Source: Ypsolopha sequella (Eukaryota > Arthropoda > Insecta > Lepidoptera > Ypsolophidae). Taken from it: a stretch of DNA of 64,000 nt. Made by a program: the position numbers and the translations under genes. Each line of letters starts with the position of its first letter. Position 1 is the stretch's first letter. Positions 44,250 to 54,943 of this stretch are shown here, in pieces. The stretch is taken from positions 24,593,045 to 24,657,044 of the forward strand of contig OW203990.1 of the NCBI GenBank assembly GCA_934047225.1, read 5' to 3'. The notes below the pieces were generated by a model. It was not told where the DNA came from. It did no database searches and worked only from the letters and a program-made list of their open reading frames with translations.

Positions 44250-44582
44250 TCGGGGCGCTCTTAAGGTGGATGCGACTGGTCTGGTTCCCAAACGCACAAC
44301 TGAATAAATGTTATGCTTACCTTGTATTACGTTGTAAATGATCATGCATATATATAGCAACTATAAAGCGTGTTTATAGTTGATGTGCACGATAATTTAC
44401 AACGTAATGCTTATGCATAACACAACTTTGCCAGAACAGCCTAATTGACATAAAACTACGGTCGCGTAATGCCATAAATCATATTAATTTAATACTTTTT
44501 AATAAAAAATTAGAATTTAGAAAAAAAAACACAAGTTGTGTGTTTGGGATCAAGACTCGTCGCATCTACCTTAATAGGGTTT
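44250..44582. mobile_element. nested inverted-repeat elements
   Basis: The outer arms GGTGGATGCGACTGGTCTGG and its diverged complement at 44545-44580 enclose an inner pair (GTTATGCTTACCTTGTATTA against TACAACGTAATGCTTATGCA). Confidence 0.6.
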
Positions 44583-44625
44583 TTCTATATGCCAAGGTGA
44601 TTAACGTATTATTCTATTTTTAAAG

Positions 44626-44715
44626 GGAATATAGCTGTCCGTAGCCACGATCAGTTGATGCCTACTAGAGCTCTACAATTTTCTCCGCCACATTTCTTGA
44701 CATCTCCTGATAAAC
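44626..44715 (+). CDS. small cassette exon 1 of the FLYWCH chain
   Basis: The acceptor TCTATTTTTAAAG ends at 44625 and the donor GTAAGT begins at 44716. 90 bases: two that complete a codon, 29 codons, one spare base. It reads (R)NIAVRSHDQLMPTRALQFSP, then PHFLTSPDK. The entry and exit phases equal those of the flanking FLYWCH exons, so inclusion or skipping keeps the frame. It has no known domain and is a proline-containing spacer. The upstream frame is closed, and the only reason to call it coding is the phase-matched splice pair plus its relatives at 45187 and 45347. Confidence 0.55.
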
Positions 44716-44860
44716 GTAAGTGTTTTAGTTTTATTTTGTTTGAGAATTATTCTCCTGGAAGAAATGCCCATACTCACACACACTCACAGCGCGGTGCCGG
44801 AACCCTTGCGCCAGTGACGCTGCTGCCTGTCATCAGTCTGTAGTTTATGCAACGCAGGTC

Positions 44861-45053
44861 GTAGAATTGGGCAGATCGTTAAGTATGAAATCGAAAATCT
44901 TTCACCAAAAGTCAAAAATAGGTGCGACGACGATTGGAGCGAGGAGAGGCGTGTTAGGTTCACATGTAAATAAATTTGGGAAGCCGAGCGAAGCGAAGCG
45001 GAGCGAGGCGACTATCCTAGCTGGGCAGATCATGATATGCCCAATTCTACGAT
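44861..45053. repeat. GC-rich inverted-repeat element in intron
   Basis: CGTAGAATTGGGCAGATCG and ATATGCCCAATTCTACGA are inverted. The centre has GCGAAGCGAAGCGGAGCGAG simple repeats. Confidence 0.6.
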
Positions 45054-45186
45054 GTGCAGATGACAGATATACTGCCATCGATCGGTCCCAGACATAGTGG
45101 GATGCCTGGTTGTGCCTGTGTCAGAGTTGTCCTCTTACTCTTCCCCGAATAACTTTGTAACTAACATCAAAACAATTTTGTTTGAG

Positions 45187-45282
45187 AAAAAAATATCACT
45201 ATCCGTAGCAGCGACTAATTGATGTCTCCTGGAGGTATGCAAACATTAAATGGGCTGAATTTCTTCTCGTCTCCTGATAAAC
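45187..45282 (+). pseudogene. stop-containing sister of the cassette exon
   Basis: Aligns codon for codon with 44626-44715 (ATATC-CT-TCCGTAGC, ATTGATG, TCTCCTGATAAAC). It has the same 2 + 3n + 1 length class (96 bases) and the same end, AAAC|GT. Its ninth full codon after the opening two bases is TAA where the sister has CAG, the acceptor lacks pyrimidines (TTTGAG), and the donor is GTAATA. It is either a dead cassette or an exon whose inclusion ends translation. Confidence 0.55.
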
Positions 45283-45346
45283 GTAATATTTGCTTTGTTA
45301 AGGAATATTTATACGTAACACTGAATAATAATTCTTATTTTTGTAG

Positions 45347-45442
45347 AGGCAAATGTCACTTTACATTACAACATGCAGTCAGTGGCAGCTATTGATGTAC
45401 AAACACCACAAGTTCCGGATTTCCAGATGTTTACTGATGAAC
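45347..45442 (+). CDS. small cassette exon 2 of the FLYWCH chain
   Basis: The acceptor TCTTATTTTTGTAG ends at 45346 and the donor GTATGT begins at 45443. 96 bases in the same 2 + 3n + 1 pattern, 31 full codons. It reads (Q)ANVTLHYNMQSVAAIDVQTP, then QVPDFQMFTDE. It is without stops and fits between the FLYWCH exons at 42763 and 48716 without frame change. No domain is recognised; it looks like a flexible linker. The related end 'x(S/T)(P/D)(D/E)' before the donor is shared with the other cassettes. Confidence 0.55.
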
Positions 45443-47897
45443 GTATGTATTTTCACTTTCACTTTCACCATTTTACATATCTTATTTTGGGTTAGTGAAA
45501 AAAAAAAAACAAAGAACACGCATTTCTAACAAAGTGTCATTCGAAAATGTCAACAGAGACTGAAAAGGGCAAAAAGCTTACGATTGGTTCGTAATGTAGT
45601 TATGCGACACTAGGCCAGACGTGATTGGCCGAGACAAAGTCACAGTGAATACAAAATTGTGTTCAACACACTTTATTGTGGGGTCATTTTTCAACTCTAA
45701 TCAGACTTCTACGTTTTTTTTGTTCACTGCTTATTTCGTGAAATGTTTATTAACTGCTCGCGGATCTGCACAAAAAATATAAAAATTTAATGAATTGTGT
45801 CTTTCGTCCTTATCTTTGACTAGGCATACGAATTGTTAAAATAATATTATATGTTCACTAAGAAAAGAAAATTGACGAGATACAACTTCACCTTGCCTAA
45901 CCTGATCACAAAAATTAACGTTATATCAACCCACTGTTGAGTATAACGTTAATTTCTTACGTTCTAACGTTCGTTAGTCTCTTCCTTTCAAACAATATAA
46001 ACTATTCAGTAACATCATTAAGCCCTACCTTAATAATAATGATTGGCCTAAAATTGGAGATTTTCGATGTCACGTGGAAGGTTGCTGATAAGGCTGGAAT
46101 CGTATAAAATACAATGCATGGCTAAGAACACAAATTAAATCATAAACTGAAAAAAAAATATCTTAAAAGTGTAAATGTTTAATAGAATAGAATAGAATAG
46201 AATAATTATTTATTAAAGCGTCAGAGGCTCAAAAAAAAAAAAACTTTGTTAGTAAAACTTAAAAAATAAAATAAAATAAAAATTGTTAGTAAAGATTACA
46301 ATAAAAAAATACAAAAAAGACAAATTTAGGGAAAGTGGTGTGTTTGTTATTTCCTCATCACTCCCCCTGATGTGTAAGCAAAAAATAAATTGCAAACTAA
46401 CACTTGAAAATAAGCTTTCGTTCCCGAGATCTCAGAATAATTAGCAAGATGCGACCAGTTCTTAGTTGTGTATAAACAAAAATCTACATCAAAATAAACA
46501 GGGTTGGATGGTGCAACCTGAAGCATTTTGTACAGTCAGCAAAAATATCACAATTTTTCTGATAAAAAAATCAGGTCGATGAGTAACAAGTAGGGCTCTA
46601 CTATGTTCGATAGAGCGAAACAAAAAGTGTTTAAAAATAAGATTAGCGCGTCCTATGTTGGTGGCTTGGTGACTAAGACTTATTTTATAAAAAATATTTT
46701 TTTTTTAACGAAAAAAACGATTTTATATTGATTTTATAGAACATGACTAATCAATAAACGATTTAAAACCGATATCCCTAGTATAAGTACGAGTACTAAA
46801 CCTGGCTAAATAAGAAAATTTCCAGGCTCCAGTGCTCGAACTTATACAACAAGGGATTTTAACAAGGGATCAAATTAAGGCCCTTAATACCGCCAAATGG
46901 GTACTTTCTAAAGCCTACTCCTCTTTTATGGCCAAACCAAAAATATTGAAATAAATGTATTATGGATTATCAACTCTAGGACAACATATGCAGCATTTTT
47001 CTTTTTCGTACCACCAAAACTTCTATATGAAAAATTGTTTCAACTGAATTGTGTTTTTTGGCTTGAATTTCCTACTGCTCCTAAGCGGCTTAGGTGATTT
47101 AATTCATTTATGCTTTGATAAATAGATAAACTTGATAGCTATAAATATAACATAGAATTATTCAATCGAACAATGACGCCCCAGTGAAAAGTATTATTTT
47201 CTCCTATTTTGCCCTTTCAAGGACGCAGCGAGCGTCATAACAGCCACCACGCATTGTGCACTGATTTGAACGTTATTTCAATGTCGTTTCCGTCGATATT
47301 CATACAGACAAACATCGAGCTGCTAATTTGGCGACGGTAATCGCCTTAAAGGTATGGGTGACCCGTGACTGCGCACTTCATTTTGCATCAAGTGGAACTG
47401 AACTATATAACGTTAACGTTTCATTATTGTTTAAAATAGGGCGCTTTGAGCCGTGGCTGTAACGAAAACCGAAATATTACGCGCGCCCGAAAAACTGCGT
47501 TTTTATTAAATAATTCAGCTTCTAGTTGAAATAAAAATACGATTTGTTCAAACTAGCTAGATATCATTCAAACAAATTTTATAAAGAAACATCTAACTAA
47601 ATCCTAAAATCGATACTCGGGAGAAAGTTTAAAATTAATAAAATAGAGGTTACAAAAGATTTTATTTACAGCAAATGTATAAATCAATTGACGCGGTTTG
47701 TTCAAACTTACTTTATAAACGTTATGACTGTAGGTTTTTCTAATTTTTGCAACAAAATCATCTAAAGTCTGTAATTTCATTTCTATTTGCCTCATCTGCC
47801 CCTTAATCGAAGTATAATTAAACGTTTCCAAAAAAAAAAACTGCTTAATCGATTCAAATAAATCGATATTCGACAAAAGCAGGCTGACTCACGTTAG
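45443..47897. other. long intron, repeats only
   Basis: Contains an (AATAG)n microsatellite at 46183-46203, an A-rich stretch to 46320, and at 46538-46660 a copy of the TGTACAGTCAGCAAAAA...AACAAGTAGGGCTCTAC block seen in the foldback at 47898. No gene seen. Confidence 0.5.
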
Positions 47898-48680
47898 TAC
47901 CAACATAAGACGCGCAAACCTTCTTTTTTAAGCACCTTTTGATACGATCTTTCGAATTTGTAGGGCCCTACTTGTTAGAAATGGACGTGATTTTTTCGTC
48001 AGAAAAATTATGATGTTTTTGCTGACTGTATAAAATGCTGTCGAAAGTCTATTATGGTTATACTGTTGTCTTCTCAGCAATTTCTATATTTAAGGTTAAA
48101 CGTCAGTCGCTTAGCGCAAAGTGCAAAACTTAACTTTGTTTTTCTTGTTAAGAAATGAAAAATTAAAAAGCATGTTGTTCTGTGGCAATTGACGCCAACA
48201 ATAGTTAAGTATTAGTAAGGTTGATTAAGCAAGAGTTTGAAGTTTAATGCACAATAAGTCACGATCTTGTCCAAACAAAGTAAAAATAGCATTTTAAGTT
48301 GGTTTTGAAAAGATCATGACTAATTGTGTATACAAGTTCAAACGCTTGCTTTATAAATCTCACTAATACTGAACTATTGGCGTTAATTGCCACAGACCAA
48401 AATGCTCTTCAATTTTGTATTTCTTATTAAGAAAAACAAAGTTAAGTTATGCACTTTGCGCTAAGCGACAGACGTTTAACCTTAAATATAGAAAGTCTTT
48501 CATTTAAGACAACAGTATAACCATAATAGGCTTTCGACAGCATTTTGTACAGTCAGCAAAAACATCATAATTTTTCTGACGAAAAAATCACGTCCATTAC
48601 TAACAAGTAGGGCCCTACAAATTCGAAAGATCGTATCAAAAGGTGCTTGAAAAAGAAGGTTTGCGCATCCTATGGTCTTC
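47898..48680. mobile_element. large foldback with a second MITE at its centre
   Basis: Outer arms (47898-48080 and 48505-48680) pair over ACGCGCAAACCTTCTTTTT, GATACGATCTTTCGAATTTG and GACTGTATAAAATGCTGTCG. The centre, 48092-48483, is itself a palindrome beginning AAGGTTAAACGTCAGTCGCT; another copy of that inner element lies at 59583-59948. Confidence 0.75.
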
Positions 48681-48715
48681 ATATTTTCTATACCTTACGT
48701 TATCCATTGTTACAG

Positions 48716-48943
48716 AAATCACACAAGTTCAGTCGAAGAAGGGAAACACTCTTCTCATGTACAAGAACTACACCTACTCAAAAACCTACGCGTCTGCAAG
48801 AGGTCAAAGATGGATCTGTTCAACCCACACCTCCCGAGGATGCAAGTGTTACATTATTACCAATAACAACAATCAGTTGGTAACAGCTGTCGGCGGACAC
48901 AATCACCAAGCACCAGCGTTCCATGCCCCTGACCAAATTTTCC
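48716..48943 (+). CDS. mod(mdg4): FLYWCH exon 13: middle of the chain
   Basis: The acceptor TTATCCATTGTTACAG ends at 48715. Two bases complete a codon, then 75 codons and one spare base run to the donor GTAAGT at 48944: ITQVQSKKGNTLLMYKNYTY, SKTYASARGQRWICSTHTSR, GCKCYIITNN, GGHNHQAPAF, then HAPDQIF. It is strongly similar to exons 12 and 14, with the same STHT-x-GC spacing. Because it has both acceptor and donor in matching phase it can act as an internal exon. The upstream frame from 48643 is foldback sequence, not protein. Confidence 0.85.
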
Positions 48944-48952
48944 GTAAGTTAT

Positions 48953-49389
48953 TTTTCAATGCATGTGCTCGTAAAGGCCCACTTTTTATGCATCAAAACC
49001 GAACAGAAAGTCGATTATTTTGCCCTAGGGCTTTATTATTACTATTTTTTTTTTAATTTGTTTGCAATGGTTGGCTAACCTGCAGCCTTTCCTGTGTACT
49101 ATAGATGTTATACTTTTTTTCCACTGTTGTACTGTGTACCACAAATGTCATACTTTTTTTTCTACTGTTTAACGGCTCTGGATACAATCCTTTTGAGCCC
49201 ATCATAATTTAAAGTTCACAAGATTATATTTGTTTTCATTTCCTCACACTATGCATTGAAAAACGTAGTATGATACACGGGCGTAAGAGCAATAAATTAC
49301 TCGGTTACGTTTAAAACACTCGCTACGCTCGTGTTTTAAATCGTCCTCGTGATTTATTCCTTTGCGCCCTTGTAGCATAAACTACTATT
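48953..49389. repeat. dispersed repeat copy C, nine bases past a donor
   Basis: Begins TTTTCAATGCATGTGCTCG at intron base 10 behind exon 13 and ends TAAACTACTATT. It is the longest of the four copies, because it carries an internal 'TGTACTGTGTACCACAAATG' duplication near 49125. Confidence 0.8.
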
Positions 49390-49960
49390 TTATTTATTTA
49401 TTTTATTGCGAAAACAAACAGTCGCTTAGAAACATAATACAGTAAGTTATCTTAACAATTAAATCGACCTAAACTTTTCCGAATTTACATAAGTGTGATA
49501 TAAATTTTAAAACTAAAATAATCTAAATTAAGTAAAGGAAAATAATAATTACAAAGTAACTTAAACTAAAGCCTGAAACATTTTCTTTTTGAATATATTC
49601 AATGTGTTACAGAAAATATCAACATCAACTAGCCTGTTATTATAAAGTTTACATGCACGTCTGAAAAAACGATTCTGACCATAAGATGTGCGGTTAGTGG
49701 ATAATGAAAATAGCTCTTTTTTGCGTGATGCCCTACGAGGAATTTTAAAGTTAATTTTACCCAACAATGATGAGAAATCAACGTGATTATTGAGAATTTC
49801 GTAAAGGAAAATTATGTCAATAAAATCTCGGCGACGCTCGAGAGATGTAATTTTGTGTCTTTCAACTGCATTAGCGTAATCAGAAAAATTGTTAATTGTA
49901 CGGTACTCAGGGCTTTTTATATACTTTTAAATTGCTGTATTTGTTTTACTTTTGGACCGC
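49390..49960 (-). mobile_element. LINE 3' end
   Basis: On the minus strand INFKIPRRASRKKELFSLST, then FFRRACKLYNNRLVDVDIFC, matches the C-terminus of the LINE at 60760-63900 (TFKIPRASSRSKFF, FFRRASNTYNTCLSDIDIF). Confidence 0.7.
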
Positions 49961-49977
49961 CTTTTGGGCTCTGACTA

Positions 49978-50222
49978 CATGCATCCGTTTCGGATCCGAT
50001 TGAAAGGGTGAAACGACAGATTAAACTCAAAGAGGACATGCGATGTGGGCTTGGCGCCTGTCGGTCGAGTAAGCTCCCGAGGAGCTTACTCGCTGAGAGC
50101 ATGCTTTCGGGCCTTTCATTCCTTAACCGATCGCGTTGGTAAAATAAACTAAAAAATGGTGTGTTGCAAAGTGCCAAACCAATACCACAACCCTTTCAAT
50201 CGGATACGAAAATGATGCGTTT
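49978..50222. mobile_element. inverted-repeat element
   Basis: GCATCCGTTTCGGATCCGAT and CAATCGGATACGAAAATGAT with the next bases (GATTGAAAGGG against CCCTTTCAATC) are inverted. Confidence 0.55.
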
Positions 50223-50369
50223 AGTCCGAGGCTAGGCCGTCTGGTCTACGGTCTACTACCACGGTGGTAGTCGAGTCTCAGCTAACTGATCCTGAGGTCG
50301 CAGTTCAGTACATAAACCTGTCTCTTCGAACTTCTTCAGCACCATACAAATAATACAAAATATAAATAG

Positions 50370-50690
50370 CCACGACATGAATCCCCGAGGGGGTGGCAGG
50401 GGTGTTTCTCTGTATGGATTGTGAAATGCAAGTCATTCATTCATTCACCCGCCTTTCACTGACTATTATTACATCCAAACGTGCCAGTACTTTGGGCATA
50501 AATATGGGCTCACGGTTTAATGTGCCCTCAGAAATACACGGAACGAATACAAATGTGACCCTTCCATCCATCCATCAGCCTGTGTTCGTACACACATGAA
50601 CTGTCTTCCGTACTGCCTTTCCAATATTTTGCCACTCTTGGCGGCCCTCCATCATCCTCATCCAGCCGCTACTCGCGACGTCTTGATTAG
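50370..50690 (-). repeat. SINE fragment and RTE tail fragment
   Basis: CACGACATGAATCCCCGAGG (50372) is the SINE seen at 31846. From 50560, CATCCATCCATCAGCCTGTG and later CATCATCCTCATCCAGCCGC match the RTE tail at 30835. Confidence 0.6.
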
Positions 50691-50858
50691 TAGTCGAATA
50701 CTCGAATCACTAAGCAACACAGTCAATCATAAAAATAGCCATACATTAGCTTGAACTATTCCAATTTTGTTAACTTTTGTGTTGATATAACTGAAATAAC
50801 CCTTAATCGTGGTTATTGAATCTATCTACCTCAATCTAGTTTTACATTTTCTTTACAG

Positions 50859-51268
50859 CTCAACTAGACCAAGAGAGCGTGCATCTTGAAATCAAACCTA
50901 AAATAGAAATGGATTTATTGGAAGATCAGATGCAAAATGAGGAGTTGTGTCCAGCCAAATTGGATCCGCATGACTTACTCACAGAAGTCAAACCTAAGAT
51001 CGAACACGTTTTACAACAGGTTCAGTCGCAAAAAGGAAACACTCTTCTTCTTTACCAAGACTACACATACACTAAATCTTATTCGTCGTTCAGAGGTATA
51101 AGATGGATCTGTTCCACTCATAACTCTAAAGGATGCAAGAGTAGACTGTTGACAGATAAGAACGATCAGTTATTGTCCTTTGAAGGAGACCACAATCATC
51201 AAGCACAAAAATACCGGGTCACTTCTGACGGACGTTACTTGAAGATTAAAGATACGGCGATGTTCTAA
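50859..51268 (+). CDS. mod(mdg4): FLYWCH exon 14: end of the chain
   Basis: The acceptor TTTTCTTTACAG ends at 50858. Two bases complete a codon, then 136 codons run to TAA. Unlike the other exons it starts with about 50 acidic residues (QLDQESVHLEIKPKIEMDLL, later HDLLTEVKPKIEHVL) containing two copies of the phrase (E)(I/V)KPKIE, a candidate SUMO-type or short repeat motif. The FLYWCH domain follows: QVQSQKGNTLLLYQDYTYTK, RGIRWICSTHNSKGCKSRLL, GDHNHQAQKYRV and SDGRYLKI. The extra N-terminal linker makes sense if this exon follows exon 13 in one protein. It is terminal: no donor, and AATAAA lies 92 bases past the stop. Confidence 0.85.
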
Positions 51269-51460
51269 AATACTCATATTTGTGATGCTTTTTAGATTGT
51301 GTGTGTAGGCAATTTTGAACCATATTTAAATTATGTAATTCTTTAACGATGTAACCCCTCAATAAAATAGTAAACTTATGTGTATTTTTTACTTATATCC
51401 TAACCTGGGTAGCCCTAACGTCTCTAAATTGGAACAATCGGCCTGTAGTAAAGATCAAAG

Positions 51461-51819
51461 ACATCTTGTCAATAAAACACATTACTTGGTAACTGGTCCA
51501 CTTTTATATTTACATAACACTAGCGACCGGTTTCGTTATACTAACATCTTCAGGCTATTGTATTAGGCGAAAATGTATTTCGTCTTTTGTTTACATTTGT
51601 GATGTGATGGATGACAAACGTGATTTAAAGGCGTTTGTTTGTGTCACAAAGGCGTGTCACGTTTGTCATCCATCACATCACAAATGTAAACAAAAGACGA
51701 AATACATTTTCGCCTAATACAATAGCCTGAAGATGTTAGTATAACGAAACCGGTCGCTAGTGTTATGTAAATATAAAAGTGGAGCAGTTACCAAGTAATG
51801 TGTTTTATTGACAAGATGT
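51461..51819. mobile_element. long foldback element with CCGGTTTCG arms
   Basis: Perfect to near-perfect arms from ACATCTTGTCAATAAAACAC to its complement. Both arms hold GACCGGTTTCG, as does the foldback at 21335. Confidence 0.85.
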
Positions 51820-54664
51820 TTCAAATGTTCCATCAAGAACCAACAACGACAAGTATCAATTTTTTCAAGATCAAAGACGATCTTATTCACGATCTTATTC
51901 ATTAGATCAAGAGAGAAACTTCACTTCCACTTTGACCAAGCGACCCCAATGTTTCATTTCGGTGGCCAATTGTTATTTTTTATGAAAACCCCAAAATATT
52001 CTTATAGGATACAACATTCCAAGAAAAGACCGGAAATTGTATACTTTGTTATGGACTAGATTCAAAAGATTTATATTACATCGGATATTCAATGACACAC
52101 ACGAGATTAAGTAAGCACCCATTACAAAACAATTTTATTACCAAAAAATGTTACAAAAGTTTGGGCCACTTGTGGACTATGAGACTTGAGGCTAAGCAGA
52201 TTGTTTCCAAAAAAATAGCTTGTTCTTATAATATGAAAAACAATAGCAATAAAACATCAGCTCCAGTTGAATGATGTTTTGATCACGAACGAATTCAACT
52301 CAGAGTTACTTCAAGGTAATAAGAAAGATGTTTCTCCTTATTTAGATTTAAATATAAAGTTTTATCTGCCAAACGATAGTTTTGTCATATCCCTTGGGCA
52401 AATATAAATAGTGTTGCATTTAAGATTTCACATGCTTTAACTGTAAATTTGTCTGATGAGACATTTTTGCCTTCTTTTGCAATTGTTATTAACATTTATC
52501 TTAATAATATTAATTGTGTACAATTTAAGTGTATTTCCTTAAATACTCTAAATTTCGACGAGTATTAATATGCATTTGAAGTGGAAAGGACGAATAAAGT
52601 TATTTTCAACGCAAGTGCTCGTAAAGGCCCACTTTTTATGCATCAAAACCGAACAGAAAGTCGATTATTTTGCCTTAGGGCTTTATTATTATTATTTTTT
52701 ATTTATTTACAATAGTTGGCTAACCTGCAGCCTTTCCTGTGTACCATAAATGTTACCATAATAATACTTTTTTTTGCACTGTTTAACGGCTCTGGATACA
52801 GTCCTTTTGAGCCAATCATAATTTAAAGTTCACAAGATTATATTTGTTTTATTTCCTCACACTATGCATTGAAAAATGTAGTATGATAAACGGGCGTGAG
52901 AGCAATAAATTACTCGGTTACGTTTAAAACATCGTAATTTATTCCTTTTTCGCCCTTGTAGCATAAACTACTATTATGTATCTTTTGATGATTTAATTGC
53001 AGCAGTGCCTAACAGTATAAACTTTCTTTCTTTTTTTCTAACATGACTTCTTATGTAACATCTCGTTGTTTTCTTGATTTGATCATATTTAGAAGTTGTA
53101 ACTATTTGTGGTCGTCCAAAACAGAAGTAACCATAACTGTGAGAACCGACTTAGTGACAAACTGGCCGAAAATGAGTTAGTAAAAGCTATGTTCAGTTTT
53201 TTGTGCTGTTTCTTCTGGTAAAACTACTTAAATGATAGGCACACTTTTTTGATTTAAAACTAAATACCTAATGAAGCTTTGAAACTGTCAACATTACAAA
53301 TTGATTTTCTCAAAAACTAAAACTTGCACTTAGCTGGTTCTCGCAGTATACCCTCGTATCTATTCGTCCAAGCCTCGTATACACTATACACCGATAAGTA
53401 TTGATGCAAAAAACTGAAGCGTCCTTCTTAATTTGAACGATTTAATAATGTGCAGCTAACTATTATTGTTTTATTATTAATAAATAAAATCACGAAAATT
53501 TTATGAGTATTTTATAGAATAAAAACAGTATTTATACCTCTGATTTTTTCTACTACCTTTATGCAAAAGTTCCATTTAATACTCGAAATTAGTTTTGAAA
53601 ATCGAACTTTCTGGCCCCGTTGCGGAATGAATATCAGGTCAGTTTGAAATATCGTATTGAAATTTCATTTATTGCAAAATTAAGTTCTTTTTGACGTTTG
53701 TCTTCATGAATGCTAAATTAGGTTATTTTTGACGTCCTTGACGTGATTTACAATCGCAATTCCCTGCGTTCCGATTCACGACATAATCGATTATATCGCG
53801 TCTGACAATCTTTTTTTCCAAAATGATACTGGCCACAAATAAAAGCCGCCGGTCGAAGTCTGAAAAAATAAAAGGTAAAAACCGCGCCGCGCTTTTCAAA
53901 GTCATAAAATTCCTTCTTATATATTATGTACTTGTTTTGTTATTTATATACATAAATCAGATAGTAGAAAAAGTATCGTTCGCAACGAGTAAAAATGGGT
54001 TTTCTTACCCTCATTCCTAGCTTCATTCTCCGGGTAAGAAAATCCGCCATTTCATACTCGTTTTTCGAACCACAGTGCTTGGGAAGGACGGTTTTATCAT
54101 AAAGTTACAAGTTAACACTTATTTTATGCAAATACTACACTAGTCGTGAAAAAAAATTACATTTCGTGATTTGTGCAACATAAAAAAAAAATTCGAACCA
54201 CTGTGCGTGAGAAGAAAGATTTCAGCATCAAGTTGGTTATTACAACCCTGCATTTTTACTTTACTACTTTGATTTCTATGTACCTGCCACTGTGTGACGT
54301 CGTCATTTCCGACATTACTATTAAGCTCTTAAAATTACAATCGGATTTATGAATATTTTTGTAAAAATTAATATATAGTTTTTGGCTTAGTGTGTAAGTC
54401 GCAAAATTATTTTAAAATCTACTGTCAAAATACAGGTATTACCCATTTTTTTACATTTTGTTGTCACTGTAAAATTCAAAAGATTATAATTTCACTAGTG
54501 ATATTATAAATCCACTGTGTTTTTTCACGGTTGTTTATAAACTAACCTAACCCAGCGAAATTATAAACTGTCGGATTTTTCAATGTGAGGTTGACACACA
54601 TGTATAAAAATCTGAAAGGGCTGAATAACAAGAAATACACGATAACTAAGTTCAGAGAAACATT
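51820..54664. other. non-coding, with dispersed repeat copy D
   Basis: 52603-52976 is the fourth copy of the 6506 repeat, lacking the GCTACGCTCGTG part. A frame at 52092-52274 and its surroundings read partly like protein but are broken and unrecognised. No other gene is seen. Confidence 0.5.
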
Positions 54665-54705
54665 GTGTCTAAAATAATAGGACTGAATCCTACAGCTACC
54701 GGATC

Positions 54706-54943
54706 AGTGTATTCACTGGGTCAACAAGAGCACCAATTCGGAAAAACACGTCTTGAAGATCATCGAAAAAGATTAAAACGTCGAAGATGTATCCACTGCT
54801 ATGAAAAGAACCGGACTTCAGGAATGTCAGCATTGGAAGCAAGAAACTACACCAAAAAAGTTAATACCGTTTGCCTAAAATGCCCTAATCAACCAAGTAC
54901 TTGTTTAGTGTGCTATGGAAACGTTCACAAATCAGCTGAGTGA
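54706..54943 (+). CDS. cysteine-ribbon terminal exon 1 (piggyBac-type)
   Basis: An open frame from about 54650 to TGA at 54941. It ends in a cysteine ribbon: RRRCIHCYEKNRTSG, then VNTVCLKCPNQPSTCLVCYG and N-V-H. The C-x2-C...C-x2-C...C-x2-C(Y/F)...H order is that of the C-terminal zinc ribbon of piggyBac transposases. Two AGs fit the bank's phase: TCCTACAG at 54691-54698 and GGATCAG at 54699-54705; I chose the second because the peptide after it (VYSLGQQ) aligns with the start (GYITNW) of the exon at 57702. The acceptors are weak, so a free-standing gene or a transposon relic remains possible. Confidence 0.45.

Noticed and set aside
44867..45097. 76-codon frame
   Set aside because: Covers an inverted-repeat element with GCGAAGCGGAGCGA runs; no domain.
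52092..52274. Possible exon with protein-like composition
   Set aside because: Frame interrupted on both sides, no acceptor in the bank's phase, no family recognised.
53823..54020. 65-codon frame starting with a basic stretch as another basic-module exon
   Set aside because: Lacks the YRE-K/R-L block and any polypyrimidine-AG acceptor in phase.
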